Positions 35,002 through 44,637 of a stretch of DNA of 64,000 nucleotides are shown here, piece after piece. The position numbers and the translations under genes were made by a program. Location of the stretch: positions 1-64,000 of the forward strand of contig JBMNGW010000002.1 of the NCBI GenBank assembly GCA_050950025.1, read 5' to 3'. The notes under the pieces are model-generated. The model ran no database searches and was not told where the DNA came from. It saw only the letters and a list, made by a program, of their open reading frames with translations. The DNA comes from JBMNGW01 sp050950025 (GTDB lineage Bacteria > Spirochaetota > Spirochaetia > Sphaerochaetales > Sphaerochaetaceae). Position 1 is the first letter of the stretch, and every line of letters starts with the position of its first letter.

Positions 35002-36588
35002 ATGGTACATACACCTATGAACAAAGAAAGCCTTCCTATTCGGCGCGCCCTGATTTCCGTCAGCGACAAACGCCACATCGTTGAATTTGCCCGCCTGCTA
35101 GTTGCCAGCGGAGTTGAGTTGCTATCGACCGGCGGAACCGGTGAAATCCTAAGCAAAGAGCAAATCCCTTTTACTGCGGTCCACCAGATTACCAAAACCC
35201 CAGAAATGATGGACGGACGCGTTAAAACAATGCACCCAGCCATTGCCGGTGGGATATTGGGCTTACGTGATCGCCATGCTCTGGATGCCCAAGCCCACGA
35301 TATTCAATGGATAGATTTGGTTGTTTGCAACCTCTACCCCTTTGCCCAAACTATTGCCAAAGAGGGGGTCGTCTTGGATGAAGCTTTGGAGAATATTGAT
35401 GTGGGCGGACCTACGATGATTCGCAGTGCCGCTAAGAATGTAGGGTGGGTAACTGTTTTAACCGATGCCGATGATTATGCCTTGGTTGCAAATGAGCTTA
35501 AAAAGAGCGGTGCTGTTTCGTATCAACTGCGAAGAGCTCTCAGTGCCAAAGCATTTGCTCATACTGCCAGCTACGATGCTCTTATCGCCTCGTATTTAAC
35601 TGAAGAAGAATTCCCCAATGAATTACCTTTGAGTTTTTCTTTGTTCACAGGAGCCCAAAAAGGGGGTCTTAATTTACGGTATGGAGAAAACCCTCACCAA
35701 ATGGCAGCCGTTTATCGGCGGCAAAAAGTCAAAGCTAAAAACGACTCTTTCAGTCTTTTAGATTGCACCGTCCTTCAGGGCAAACAGCTCTCTTTTAATA
35801 ACTTAGGCGATACCTACGGGGCCCTAGATTGCTTGCGGGAATTTAGGGAGCCGGCTTGTGTTATCGTCAAACATGCCACTCCTTGTGGAGTCTCAAGTCA
35901 TGAAGACCCCCTGTTGGCCTTACAAAGAGCTTTTGAAGCCGATTCGTTGAGTGCTTTTGGCGGCATAGTGACATTAAATCGTCCTTTTACGCTTCCTATG
36001 GCCCAGTATCTTAGTGATAAATTCATTGAAGTGCTGACTGCTGTCTCTTTTGAACCGAAGGCCTTAGAACTCTTAGCCAAAAAGAAAAACCTTCGCGTTG
36101 TGGCTACAGGGGAATTGCCCCCTTTAGCTCCTGTGCTTAGCGGCCGATTTATCGGAGACGATTTACTGATTCAGCACAAAGATGCCCATGAGGTTACCCA
36201 AGAAACGGTGAAAGTGGTCACCTCCTTAGCCCCCGATGAAAAGCAGATGGAAGAATTATTGTTTGCCTGGAAATTAGTTAAACATGTCAAATCAAATGCC
36301 ATTGTGACCACCAAGGATAAAACCAGCTGCGGTATCGGTGGCGGGCAGGTTTCTCGAGTCGATGCTACTAAAATTGCTTTGGAAAAAAGCGGATCCACAG
36401 TACAAATGGTATTGGCAAGTGATGCCTTTTTCCCTTTCCGCGATAGCATTGATGCCTTAAGGCAAGGTTCTGTGGAAGCGATCATTCAACCGGGAGGCTC
36501 AATTCGAGACCAAGAAGTAATTCAAGCATGCAATGAAGCGGGCATCGCCATGGTCTTTACCGGTATCCGGAGTTTCCTCCACGCCTGA
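35002..36588 (+). CDS. purH: AICAR transformylase/IMP cyclohydrolase
   Basis: The bifunctional last two steps of IMP synthesis, 528 aa. The N-terminal MGS-like cyclohydrolase is RRALISVSDKRHIVEFA, LLSTGGTGE, TPEMMDGRVKTMHP. The C-terminal transformylase is LRYGENPHQMAAVY, FNNLGDTYGALDCL, CVIVKHATPCGVS and GGGQVSRVD. The start is uncertain: ATG 35002 or 35017. The second is attractive because a 9-codon ORF (34991-35020) ends in ATGA overlapping it. Neither has a good SD. Confidence 0.96.
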   Translation: MVHTPMNKESLPIRRALISVSDKRHIVEFARLLVASGVELLSTGGTGEILSKEQIPFTAVHQITKTPEMMDGRVKTMHPAIAGGILGLRDRHALDAQAHDIQWIDLVVCNLYPFAQTIAKEGVVLDEALENIDVGGPTMIRSAAKNVGWVTVLTDADDYALVANELKKSGAVSYQLRRALSAKAFAHTASYDALIASYLTEEEFPNELPLSFSLFTGAQKGGLNLRYGENPHQMAAVYRRQKVKAKNDSFSLLDCTVLQGKQLSFNNLGDTYGALDCLREFREPACVIVKHATPCGVSSHEDPLLALQRAFEADSLSAFGGIVTLNRPFTLPMAQYLSDKFIEVLTAVSFEPKALELLAKKKNLRVVATGELPPLAPVLSGRFIGDDLLIQHKDAHEVTQETVKVVTSLAPDEKQMEELLFAWKLVKHVKSNAIVTTKDKTSCGIGGGQVSRVDATKIALEKSGSTVQMVLASDAFFPFRDSIDALRQGSVEAIIQPGGSIRDQEVIQACNEAGIAMVFTGIRSFLHA

Positions 36589-37101
36589 TTACTCGCGAAC
36601 CAGTACCTTCTCGATAAAACCGATATACAGGGAGTGGTAATCCGTTAGCGGGTAGTGCTCCTCTATTTCGTTAAGAAGAAAGTTCTTTGGATTAAAAGGA
36701 CTTATGGCTGCCATAGAGCAGCAAAAGACCATATTAGCTTGCTCAAACGTAACCCAATCTTCATCAGGGCCTTCAACAAAAACAGCCGAAAGGTTGGCCA
36801 GAGAAAGTTTATCGCAATCGCGTCCCGAGCATGAGCCGCAAATATTAAGCACCTGTTCATAATTTGGGGGAAAAAAGGAGAGGGTGAATTGGGAAGCTTC
36901 TTGCATGAACTGAAACGTGTAGCGAGTAGGTCGCACCACAACGCCACACACCGGTTTGTTCCACATATACCCAAAATAACCCCACCCGCCGGTCATCGTG
37001 TTCCACGACTTATTGGCAGCTGCAGTAATCAGAAAATTTTCTTTGCCAATGGTTGTAAAGGGGTTCAGTTCCAGCGATTCGATATCGATTTGCTCAAACA
37101 T
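36589..37101 (-). CDS. Flavin reductase-like domain protein (flavoredoxin type)
   Basis: A 170-aa FMN-binding split-barrel protein. MTGGWGYFGYMWNKPVCGVVVRP is a flavin-reductase-like segment (about residues 36-58, quoted in part), followed by NICGSCSGRDCDK. It may pass electrons between ferredoxin or NADH and acceptors. A good SD (AAAGGAG) precedes the ATG. It is convergent with purH and divergent from the SulP gene. Confidence 0.75.
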   Translation of the reverse strand: MFEQIDIESLELNPFTTIGKENFLITAAANKSWNTMTGGWGYFGYMWNKPVCGVVVRPTRYTFQFMQEASQFTLSFFPPNYEQVLNICGSCSGRDCDKLSLANLSAVFVEGPDEDWVTFEQANMVFCCSMAAISPFNPKNFLLNEIEEHYPLTDYHSLYIGFIEKVLVRE

Positions 37102-37246
37102 CGTATTAGCTCCTTTGTAAAAGCCAGTCTACAATCGCCTAAGGCTCCCGTCAATTGCTCATCCTTGTTCTTTTTACCTCTAAATGGTATATATCACAAA
37201 GAACTACTCCACAAGAGAATTACTTGTAACAAAAGGATGTAAAGCC

Positions 37247-38872
37247 ATGATTACCCAATACCTTGACGATATGAGGCGGGAATTTAGCGATTATCGCCCC
37301 TCTGTATTCGTGAAGGATTTGCTTGCCGGTCTGACCGTTGCCGCCGTTGCTCTGCCTTTGGCTCTAGCCTTCGGAGTAAGCTCGGGAGCCGATGCTGCTT
37401 CGGGGTTAGTGACTGCTATTTTTGCCGGTTTAATCATCGGCATACTAGGAGGAGCTCCTTATCAGGTTAGCGGACCGACGGGCACCATGGCAGCGATCCT
37501 ATTGCCTTTGTCGGCAACCTACGGCATTCAAGGCGTATTAATCACCGGCTTTTTATCAGGGGTCATTTTGCTGGTGGCAGCTTTGCTCAAAGCGGGACGG
37601 CTTGTCAGTATTATCCCCTCGGCTGTTATTACCGGTTTTACAGCCGGTATTGCCATTTTGATTGCCGGCGGTCAAATCGACCATTTTTTTGGTACTACCA
37701 GCTCAGGAAGCACGCTTTTGCAAAGCCTTGCCTCATACCGCACTTTGGGATTTGCCGTGCAATGGCAACCGCTTATGTTTGGCCTATTAGTTGTGTTTAT
37801 TATGGTGTTTTGGCCCAAAAAATGGGCAACAAAACTCCCCTCTTCACTTATAGCCATCATTGTGGCTTTGGTGGTGAATCTCATCGGCTCTTTTTCCGTT
37901 ATTGAAGTTGGTTCAATCCCTAAAGCATTGATCCTAGAACAGCGCTTTCATTTTTCCGACATCTCGTTTGAAAATCTCAGACCGTTTATTACTCCCGCCA
38001 TTGGAGTAGCTGCCATCGGAATGGTTGAAAGCCTGCTTGCCGGAGCTGCCGGGGAGAAAATGACACACATGAAAATGGATCCCGATCGGTGGCTCATTTC
38101 CCAAGCCCTGGGAAATTTAGTGATGCCATTTTTAGGTGGAGTGCCGGCAACCGCAGCTATTGCCCGCACCAGCGTTTCAGTAAAAGCGGGGATGAGAACG
38201 CGCGTTACCAACATTGTTCACTCTGTTGTTCTGATTTTATCAATGTTTTTGCTGGGACCTCTGATGGGTCGCATTCCCTTAGCGGCCTTAGCCGGTGTGC
38301 TGATGATTACCTCTTGGAGGATGAACGATTGGCTCAGCATTAAGCGCTATTTTAAACATCTATACAAAACGTCTATCGCACAATTTATTGTAACAATGGC
38401 GGCAACAGTCATTTTTGGTCTGACCACAGCTATTTTAGTGGGTATCGGGCTATCGATGGTCTTATTTGTTATCCGCTCTTCCAATTTGGAGATCGCTGTC
38501 TCCAATATCGATGAGAGGCATGAGAAAGGGAAAAACCTCAGTGCCAAATTGACAAAAGTGCGCTTGGTGTATGTCACCGGGCAGCTCTTTTTTGGCTCGA
38601 TTGATAACCTTATTACAGCTTTAGAAGAGTTACAGGGAGTTTCAACTATTATTTTATCAATCCGAGGGGTCCCTTCAATAGACCACAGCGCCATGTTGGA
38701 ACTGGAGCAGCTACACTCTTCAATGCAAAATTCACAAATTGCCCTGTTATTTTGCGGTCTCCAACCGCAAGTGCAAAGACAGTTTTCTCGCGCTGGTTTT
38801 GATGATGTGGTCGGCAGGCACAATATCTTTGCCAATGCCGTTGAAGCCATCGATTCTCTGCAGAATGAGTAA
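37247..38872 (+). CDS. SulP-family anion transporter with STAS domain
   Basis: A 541-aa membrane protein with 10-14 hydrophobic helices. LAGLTVAAVALPLALAFGV is TM1-2, GGAPYQVSGPTGTMAAILLP is the SulP signature and GGVPATAAIARTSVS follows. The C-terminal STAS domain runs from about residue 430 (LVYVTGQLFFGSIDNLI). It transports sulfate, bicarbonate or a dicarboxylate; the substrate is not deducible. ATG 37247 has AAGGA 10 nt upstream, whereas an in-frame start at 37184 would add 21 unlikely residues. Confidence 0.92.
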   Translation: MITQYLDDMRREFSDYRPSVFVKDLLAGLTVAAVALPLALAFGVSSGADAASGLVTAIFAGLIIGILGGAPYQVSGPTGTMAAILLPLSATYGIQGVLITGFLSGVILLVAALLKAGRLVSIIPSAVITGFTAGIAILIAGGQIDHFFGTTSSGSTLLQSLASYRTLGFAVQWQPLMFGLLVVFIMVFWPKKWATKLPSSLIAIIVALVVNLIGSFSVIEVGSIPKALILEQRFHFSDISFENLRPFITPAIGVAAIGMVESLLAGAAGEKMTHMKMDPDRWLISQALGNLVMPFLGGVPATAAIARTSVSVKAGMRTRVTNIVHSVVLILSMFLLGPLMGRIPLAALAGVLMITSWRMNDWLSIKRYFKHLYKTSIAQFIVTMAATVIFGLTTAILVGIGLSMVLFVIRSSNLEIAVSNIDERHEKGKNLSAKLTKVRLVYVTGQLFFGSIDNLITALEELQGVSTIILSIRGVPSIDHSAMLELEQLHSSMQNSQIALLFCGLQPQVQRQFSRAGFDDVVGRHNIFANAVEAIDSLQNE

Positions 38873-38878
38873 GCCACC

Positions 38879-38908
38879 TTGACAGCTCTCACCCTTTACT
38901 GTTATGCC
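38879..38908 (+). promoter_or_regulatory. Promoter of the hpt-purA-purB operon
   Basis: TTGACA (38879-38884), 18 bp, TATGCC (38903-38908), about 26 nt before the hpt ATG with a strong SD (AAAGGAG) between. Confidence 0.6.
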
Positions 38909-38933
38909 TTAGCTAGGTACGAAAGGAGCTCCC

Positions 38934-39497
38934 ATGACCCCTATTGCACTGCCTCCACTTACTAAAGATTTAGTCAGAGTTCTCATTGATGCTGATACGA
39001 TTCAGCGCCGAGTCAATGAGCTGGCAATGATGATTGACCACGAATACGACCATTTGAAAGAGAACCTCATATTAGTGGGGGTGCTTAAAGGCTCCTTTAT
39101 TTTCCTTGCCGATTTGTGCAGAAAACTCAACACGCCTCATTCGGTCGATTTCATCTCAATTTCAAGCTACGGACTCTCTTCTCAAGCCACAGGAAACGTG
39201 CGCATGATTATGGACACACGCGAAGATTTAAGCGACCGCCACGTGCTAATCGTTGAAGACATCCTTGATAGCGGCTACACGTTGGATTATTTGAAACGCA
39301 ACTTCAGTGCCCGCAAACCCGCTTCGTTAAAAACCGTGGTGTTGCTTGACAAATATGAGTGCCGAAAAGTCGATGTTCCCATCGATTATGTCGGTTTTAA
39401 AATTCCCGATGTGTGGGTGGTCGGTTATGGACTCGACTATGGTGAAAAGTATCGCACCCTCCCCTACATTGCGGAGATGATTCCTGTCGTTGACTAA
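38934..39497 (+). CDS. hpt: Hypoxanthine phosphoribosyltransferase
   Basis: A 187-aa purine salvage enzyme. VLVGVLKGSFIF-like VGVLKGSFIFLADLCRKL, and the PRPP-binding VEDILDSGYTLDYL, place it with Hpt. Its operon continues with a second phosphoribosyltransferase, purA and purB, so it feeds IMP into AMP formation. SD AAAGGAG. Confidence 0.93.
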   Translation: MTPIALPPLTKDLVRVLIDADTIQRRVNELAMMIDHEYDHLKENLILVGVLKGSFIFLADLCRKLNTPHSVDFISISSYGLSSQATGNVRMIMDTREDLSDRHVLIVEDILDSGYTLDYLKRNFSARKPASLKTVVLLDKYECRKVDVPIDYVGFKIPDVWVVGYGLDYGEKYRTLPYIAEMIPVVD

Positions 39498-39509
39498 AAG
39501 GATGCTTCC

Positions 39510-40055
39510 ATGAACGAAGCCTACTATGTTGGCTACTCGACTGTCCACAAACTGGTCAAAGCGCTTGCCAATCAGGTCGTTGCCTCCAATTACACTGCCG
39601 ATGTTATTGTAGCTATCGGTTCAGGAGGCTTCATCCCAGCCCGCATCCTAAAAACATTTATCGATTTGCCTATCTATGCCGTAGGTATTTCGTATTACGA
39701 TTCGCAAAAGCGCCACGAGGGTCGTCCCAAGAAGATTCAATGGATTGAAGAAGCGCAAAAACTGCTCAAAGGCAAGCGGTTGTTGTTAATTGATGAAGTT
39801 GACGATACGCGGATGACACTCAATTATTGCATCACTGAACTGCTGAAAAGCAAACCGCTTGAGATTGTCGTTTTAGTACTTCACAACAAACTTAAAAAGA
39901 AAGAGGCTCAATTTCCTGATCAGATTACCCGCTATTTTGCTGCCCAGGAGATTGAAGATGTTTGGATAAAATACCCGTGGGATGCTCAAGACATCGATAG
40001 CCACACCAACAAAGAGCATCAGATGCACACGACATACAAGGAGCAGCATACATGA
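39510..40055 (+). CDS. Xanthine/guanine-type phosphoribosyltransferase
   Basis: A 181-aa PRTase. IVAIGSGGFIPARILKTF and the PRPP loop LLIDEVDDTRMTLNYC match the xanthine-guanine or yeast Xpt1-like group rather than Hpt. SD AAAGGA. It follows hpt by 12 nt and overlaps purA by ATGA. The C-terminal tail (HTNKEHQMHTTYKEQHT) is hydrophilic and His-rich, of unknown use. Confidence 0.85.
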   Translation: MNEAYYVGYSTVHKLVKALANQVVASNYTADVIVAIGSGGFIPARILKTFIDLPIYAVGISYYDSQKRHEGRPKKIQWIEEAQKLLKGKRLLLIDEVDDTRMTLNYCITELLKSKPLEIVVLVLHNKLKKKEAQFPDQITRYFAAQEIEDVWIKYPWDAQDIDSHTNKEHQMHTTYKEQHT

Positions 40056-41344
40056 GCGTAACAGCTATTGTAGGAGCCCAATGGGGCGATGAAGGCAAAG
40101 GACGCATTGTCGACTATTTGGCTCAGAAAGCCGATATGGTAATCCGCTTTCAAGGCGGAGATAATGCCGGACACACTGTCATTAACGATAAGGGTAAATT
40201 TGCCCTCCATATAGTTCCTTCAGGAATTTTCAATCCCGAAACCATCTGCATTATTGGAGCAGGCACTGTTGTGAGCTTTGAGAGTGTGGAAGCAGAACTG
40301 TTGGCAGTCCAAAAAGCGGGAGTGCAAACAGATAATCTGTTCATTGACCGAAGGGCTCATCTGATTCTCCCCTTTCACCGCCTTCTTGACGGCGCTCAAG
40401 AGGAGAGCAAAAAAGGAAATTGGGCTGTGGGAACAACCAAAAAAGGGATTGGACCTTGTTACAGCGACAAAGCCTCGCGCTCAGGCATACGGGTAGGAGA
40501 TTTGCTTGACCAAAAGCGGTTGCTAGAGCGTCTTCAGATGCTTCTGCCCCAGAAAAACAGAGAACTAGCTTATTACGGACTGCCTGAAGTTGATATTGAT
40601 GAATTGCTTGCACTGTGCACCCAGTGGCAACAAACATTTGCCCACCGCATTATCGATACGCTACCGCTGGTTAAAAAGGCCGTTCTCTCAAACAAAAAAG
40701 TTCTTCTTGAAGGGCAGTTGGGAGTAATGAGGGACCTTGATTGGGGTATTTACCCTTATACGACAAGTAGCAACCCCTCAAGTGGCGGTGCGTGCAGCGG
40801 CAGCGGCATTGCTCCCCGTCATATCAAATACGTCATCGGCGTGGTCAAAGCCTACTCGACCAGCGTTGGCGGAGGCCCTTTCCCCACCGAGTTGTTTGGT
40901 CCTGAGGCTGATAAACTAAGAAGCATCGGCAAAGAATTTGGAGCCACTACCGGTCGACCACGGCGCTGTGGTTGGTTTGATGCCGTGGCAGCTGCCTATT
41001 CGTGCTGGATCAATGGCTTTAGCCACATTGCTATCACTAAGCTCGATGTTTTGGACTCTTTTGAAACGCTAAAAATTTGTACCGCTTATGAGCTGGACGG
41101 TAAGATAATAACCGATGTCCCCGATACTGCCGATCAACAGCGGGTGAAATGCATTTATGAAGAGATGGAAGGGTGGCAAAGCGATACAACAAGTGCGCGA
41201 ACTTGGGATGAACTGCCTTCTCAGGCTCAGGCCTACCTAACGAGAATCGCCCAGCTTACCGGCTCTCCTATGTCGTTTGTCAGTGTGGGACCGGAGCGTG
41301 ATCAGATAATTATCATGGGAGAAGAGAATGAATATGCCAATTGA
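40052..41344 (+). CDS. purA: Adenylosuccinate synthetase
   Basis: IMP plus aspartate plus GTP gives adenylosuccinate. A 430-aa protein with the P-loop GAQWGDEGKGRIVDYLA, GGDNAGHTV, GTTKKGIGPCYSDKA and TTGRPRRCGWFDAVA. Translation is coupled to the upstream PRTase and overlaps purB by 17 nt. purA and purB adjacent would make AMP from salvaged IMP. Confidence 0.97.
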   Translation: MSVTAIVGAQWGDEGKGRIVDYLAQKADMVIRFQGGDNAGHTVINDKGKFALHIVPSGIFNPETICIIGAGTVVSFESVEAELLAVQKAGVQTDNLFIDRRAHLILPFHRLLDGAQEESKKGNWAVGTTKKGIGPCYSDKASRSGIRVGDLLDQKRLLERLQMLLPQKNRELAYYGLPEVDIDELLALCTQWQQTFAHRIIDTLPLVKKAVLSNKKVLLEGQLGVMRDLDWGIYPYTTSSNPSSGGACSGSGIAPRHIKYVIGVVKAYSTSVGGGPFPTELFGPEADKLRSIGKEFGATTGRPRRCGWFDAVAAAYSCWINGFSHIAITKLDVLDSFETLKICTAYELDGKIITDVPDTADQQRVKCIYEEMEGWQSDTTSARTWDELPSQAQAYLTRIAQLTGSPMSFVSVGPERDQIIIMGEENEYAN

Positions 41345-42728
41345 CCACTCCCAATTCTCTTCTGTTTTCAGCTGGCGCTACGGTTCGCCTGAAATGAGAA
41401 GTATCTGGTCAGAAGAAAATAAGCGCAAAACCTTACGCCGCATCTGGGTGGCTTTAGCCAAAGCTCAAATGAAAGCAGGCCTTGTAAGCTCAGAGCAAGT
41501 TGCCGATTTAGAACAACACCAGAATGAGATCGACATCCAAAGAGCAAGCGCAATAGAAAAAGAGATCCACCACGATTTAATGGCGGAAATCATGACCTAT
41601 GCTGAACAATGCCCTGTTGGCGGACCTATTATTCATTTGGGAGCCACCAGCATGGATGTGCTGGATAACATGGATGTGCTACGTCAAAAAGAGAGCTTAG
41701 CTCTTATTATCTCATTGACTATCCAGGTGCTCAAAGATTTGGGAAAGCGGATGAGAAAGGAGGCCGGGACCCTGTGCATGGCTTTTACCCACATCCAACC
41801 GGCAGAGCCGACAACCATCGGCTATCGATTGGCACAAACAGCTCAAGATCTATTGGATGATCTAACACTTTTAGAAGAGCTGCAAGAGAATCTTAAAGGA
41901 AAAGGACTCAAAGGAGCTGTGGGAACAGCAGCTTCGTATCAAGCCCTCCTTGAAGGTACTTCTATCAGCGCATCAGATTTAGAACAACTGGTCATGCAGC
42001 AACTGGGATTGAAAGCTTTCGATGTAGCCACTCAAGTTTATACGCGAAAACAAGATTGGCGTTTAGGAGTTGCTTTAGCAGGCTTAAGTGCTACCATCAG
42101 CAAATTTGCCCTTGATGTGAGGGTGCTCCAATCTCCCCCTTTTGGTGAATGGAGCGAGCCTTTTGGTGCCAAGCAAGTCGGCTCTTCTGCAATGCCGTTT
42201 AAACGCAATCCCATTAACAGTGAGAAAATTAATTCTCTTTGCCGGTTCATTGCAGCCCAAGTTGAAGTACTATGGCACAACAGTGCCTCAATGGTACTTG
42301 AAAGAACGCTGGATGACTCGGCTAACCGCCGTATTGTCATAGCCGAAATGTTCTTAGCTATGGAAGAGGTTTTAATCACTGCCAAACGTTTGGTTGCCCA
42401 TATGAATTTCCACACTCCGGCTATTGAGCTGAACGTGCAACGGTATGGAACTTTTGCTGCTAGTGAGCTTTTGTTGATGGCTTTGGGCCGAAAAGGGGCC
42501 GACCGTCAATTGATGCATGAAGTTATTCGCGAACACTCTCTTAATAGCTGGGCCGAAGTGCAAAGCGGCAAAGAAAATACGTTGGCTCTGGCTCTTGCCA
42601 AAGATAAAAGAATCTTAGCGTTCTTAGAAACAGAGCAGGTACTTGCCCTTATGCAACCCGATTCATATGTGGGAAATGCCCAAGAGAAGACACTACACAT
42701 CTGTTCTCGTATTGAGAAGTTAGAATAA
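41328..42728 (+). CDS. purB: Adenylosuccinate lyase
   Basis: Splits adenylosuccinate to AMP and, in de novo synthesis, SAICAR to AICAR. A 466-aa fumarase-superfamily protein. HLGATSMDVLDNMDVLR has the conserved TSxDxxD-type site, and the lyase signature is SSAMPFKRNPINSEKI. The start overlaps the purA 3' end. It ends overlapping the VTT gene by 9 nt tail to tail. Confidence 0.95.
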   Translation: MNMPIDHSQFSSVFSWRYGSPEMRSIWSEENKRKTLRRIWVALAKAQMKAGLVSSEQVADLEQHQNEIDIQRASAIEKEIHHDLMAEIMTYAEQCPVGGPIIHLGATSMDVLDNMDVLRQKESLALIISLTIQVLKDLGKRMRKEAGTLCMAFTHIQPAEPTTIGYRLAQTAQDLLDDLTLLEELQENLKGKGLKGAVGTAASYQALLEGTSISASDLEQLVMQQLGLKAFDVATQVYTRKQDWRLGVALAGLSATISKFALDVRVLQSPPFGEWSEPFGAKQVGSSAMPFKRNPINSEKINSLCRFIAAQVEVLWHNSASMVLERTLDDSANRRIVIAEMFLAMEEVLITAKRLVAHMNFHTPAIELNVQRYGTFAASELLLMALGRKGADRQLMHEVIREHSLNSWAEVQSGKENTLALALAKDKRILAFLETEQVLALMQPDSYVGNAQEKTLHICSRIEKLE

Positions 42729-43313
42729 GAAGGAGAGCCCTCCGCGAATCAACGCATAGTAAAGGGCAATACGGGGAAGGCGCGAAAGGGAAGCCAGTAC
42801 AGTAAGGTAGGGATCGACTTTCACCATCCCTGCCATATAACAGACCGTCGAATAGGGAATTGGCGTGAACCCGGCAATGGCCACAGCCCACACCCCGTAG
42901 CGCTGAATAAGACGCTCCCCATCAGCGCTAAAATGGGATGTAAAGCGTTTAATCAGTTTCAAATGCCCCAACAATCGGCCAATCCAATACCCCACAATTC
43001 CCCCCGCTGCCGAAGAAAGGCCCATTACAAAGAGTAACAGCAGAGGATTCCACCCCATAACAAAGGGGAAAATGATATCGATGGTCATCGGCACAATGAG
43101 CATATCGACTAAAAAGGTGAACATCCCTACTCCGACCAGTCCCAGCTCTTCAGTTACCCATTTACCGATGATTCCGTAATAATCCTTAATAAAATAGAGG
43201 ATGATAGCATACAGCACCAAAAAGAAGCCCATCATAGCTAAGCTTTTGCGCCACATCTGGCTCCAATTCAGCTCCCCATCCTCTAAAAACAAAGAGGTGT
43301 TGAATACGTGCAT
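42720..43313 (-). CDS. VTT/SNARE-associated (DedA-like) membrane protein
   Basis: A 197-aa membrane protein with about five hydrophobic segments. GLSSAAGGIVGYWIGRLLG and the VTT-domain motif AVAIAGFTPIPYSTVCYMAG resemble YqaA/DedA proteins, proposed lipid scramblase or flippase-type carriers. ATG 43313 is favoured because the upstream extension overlaps alaX. It lies 19 nt after the alaX stop and is probably co-transcribed. Confidence 0.8.
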   Translation of the reverse strand: MHVFNTSLFLEDGELNWSQMWRKSLAMMGFFLVLYAIILYFIKDYYGIIGKWVTEELGLVGVGMFTFLVDMLIVPMTIDIIFPFVMGWNPLLLLFVMGLSSAAGGIVGYWIGRLLGHLKLIKRFTSHFSADGERLIQRYGVWAVAIAGFTPIPYSTVCYMAGMVKVDPYLTVLASLSRLPRIALYYALIRGGLSFLF

Positions 43314-43332
43314 TCTGTTGCTTTTACTCTCT

Positions 43333-44535
43333 TTAATTTCGCCACTCCTCAAATAGGTTTCGTACCGCTGCCAAAAAAGAGTCTTTGCCTTCACTAGTAC
43401 CCACTCCCTGCCACAGCGGCTCTTTGCCGCCCCCTTTACCATTGATTAGCGGAAGAGCTTCTTGACGAATACGGGCAAACAATTCGTTGGCTTTTGGTCT
43501 TCCTTTAAGGGCAACCAACCACAACACCTTATTTTCAGCACTCTGGCGTACGGTGCACAACGCAATCTCATCAATGTCTAAAAGAGCCTCCCCAAGGCTT
43601 TGATAATGCTCCTCTTGCCAAGATGAGGCATCAAATAAGGCCATGTTCTCTTTAAGGTTGTTGCCCAGAAGCAGCTTGGCAATAAGAGTGAAGCTGCGAT
43701 TCAGTTGGTAGCGGGTATTAGCGGCTTGAGTCTGCAATGAGGCAATGTGCTCAGTAATTTCTTGTGGAGGACTAGAAAGTAGTGTCCCGGCTGTCTCGAT
43801 AATATGCTGGTTGCGTCGAATCAAATGAACACTGCGATTGCCGGCACTCCAAAAAGTTTTGAGTCTGCCTCTAATTTTCTCGCTGCCTACATATTGTACA
43901 TAGATCAACTCACGGGTATTGGCTACATGTACCCCTCCACAGGCTATCGTGTCAAACGAACCGATGCGAATTAACCGTACCGGCCCATCAACTTTTATTT
44001 CTCGCCTGAGGCCCATCTCTACCGCTTTTTGGTGGGAAACCTCGGTACTTTCAACTTCTGTTGAACTGTTAATAATACTACGCAGCTCTTCTTCCATTTG
44101 GTAAATGTGTTCAGGGGCAAGTTCGGGGAGATCAATTTCAATGGAAAACTCCTCTTTGCCAAAATGGACCGCTACGGTGTTAATCCCCAACTGAGAAAAG
44201 AACCTTCCCGAAAGCAGATGCTGGGCAGTATGCTGCTGCATATAGTCATAACGGTGTTCCCAATCCAGCTTCAAATGCACCTGCTGCCCAACTGTCAGTT
44301 CAAATGTATCATCGGTCAAATGGAGTATGCGTCCTTGATCATCTATATGTGTGTCGTAGATAAATACCGAGTCAATCATCCCCTTATCACCAGGTTGTCC
44401 CCCCCCTTGAGGGTAGAAAATGGTGGCATCCAGAACAAGAGCCTGCCCTTTTGGCTGGGGAAGAATATCAAGAAGAGTAGCAGTTCCTTCTTTCTGGTAG
44501 CGATTATCATAATACAGCTGCTTTGTTGGTTGCAT
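43333..44535 (-). CDS. Alanyl-tRNA editing protein (AlaX, long form)
   Basis: Hydrolyses mischarged Ser/Gly-tRNA-Ala in trans. A 400-aa protein with zinc-ligand motifs QQHTAQHLLSG and CGGVHV, plus YPQGGGQPGD, characteristic of the AlaRS editing domain. The C-terminal part has a DHHA1-like region (GKGGGKEPLWQGVGTS). ATG 44535 sits 6 nt after TACGTT with TGGACG at 17 bp and has no SD, so it is a candidate leaderless gene. Confidence 0.92.
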   Translation of the reverse strand: MQPTKQLYYDNRYQKEGTATLLDILPQPKGQALVLDATIFYPQGGGQPGDKGMIDSVFIYDTHIDDQGRILHLTDDTFELTVGQQVHLKLDWEHRYDYMQQHTAQHLLSGRFFSQLGINTVAVHFGKEEFSIEIDLPELAPEHIYQMEEELRSIINSSTEVESTEVSHQKAVEMGLRREIKVDGPVRLIRIGSFDTIACGGVHVANTRELIYVQYVGSEKIRGRLKTFWSAGNRSVHLIRRNQHIIETAGTLLSSPPQEITEHIASLQTQAANTRYQLNRSFTLIAKLLLGNNLKENMALFDASSWQEEHYQSLGEALLDIDEIALCTVRQSAENKVLWLVALKGRPKANELFARIRQEALPLINGKGGGKEPLWQGVGTSEGKDSFLAAVRNLFEEWRN

Positions 44536-44615
44536 GGTAGAAACGTAGCCTTTTTTTCCCCCTACGTCCAGAACAAAAGGGGCCCCTTGTCCAACTCCCA
44601 TCGCCTTGTTATGCT
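44536..44615. promoter_or_regulatory. Divergent promoters, alaX and the DUF6657-like gene
   Basis: Minus: TGGACG (44565-44570), 17 bp, TACGTT (44542-44547), 6 nt to the alaX ATG. Plus: TTGTCC (44587-44592), 17 bp, TATGCT (44610-44615), about 23 nt before ATG 44638. Confidence 0.55.
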
Positions 44616-44637
44616 TAGAACAGTGAAGGAGTCAGCT

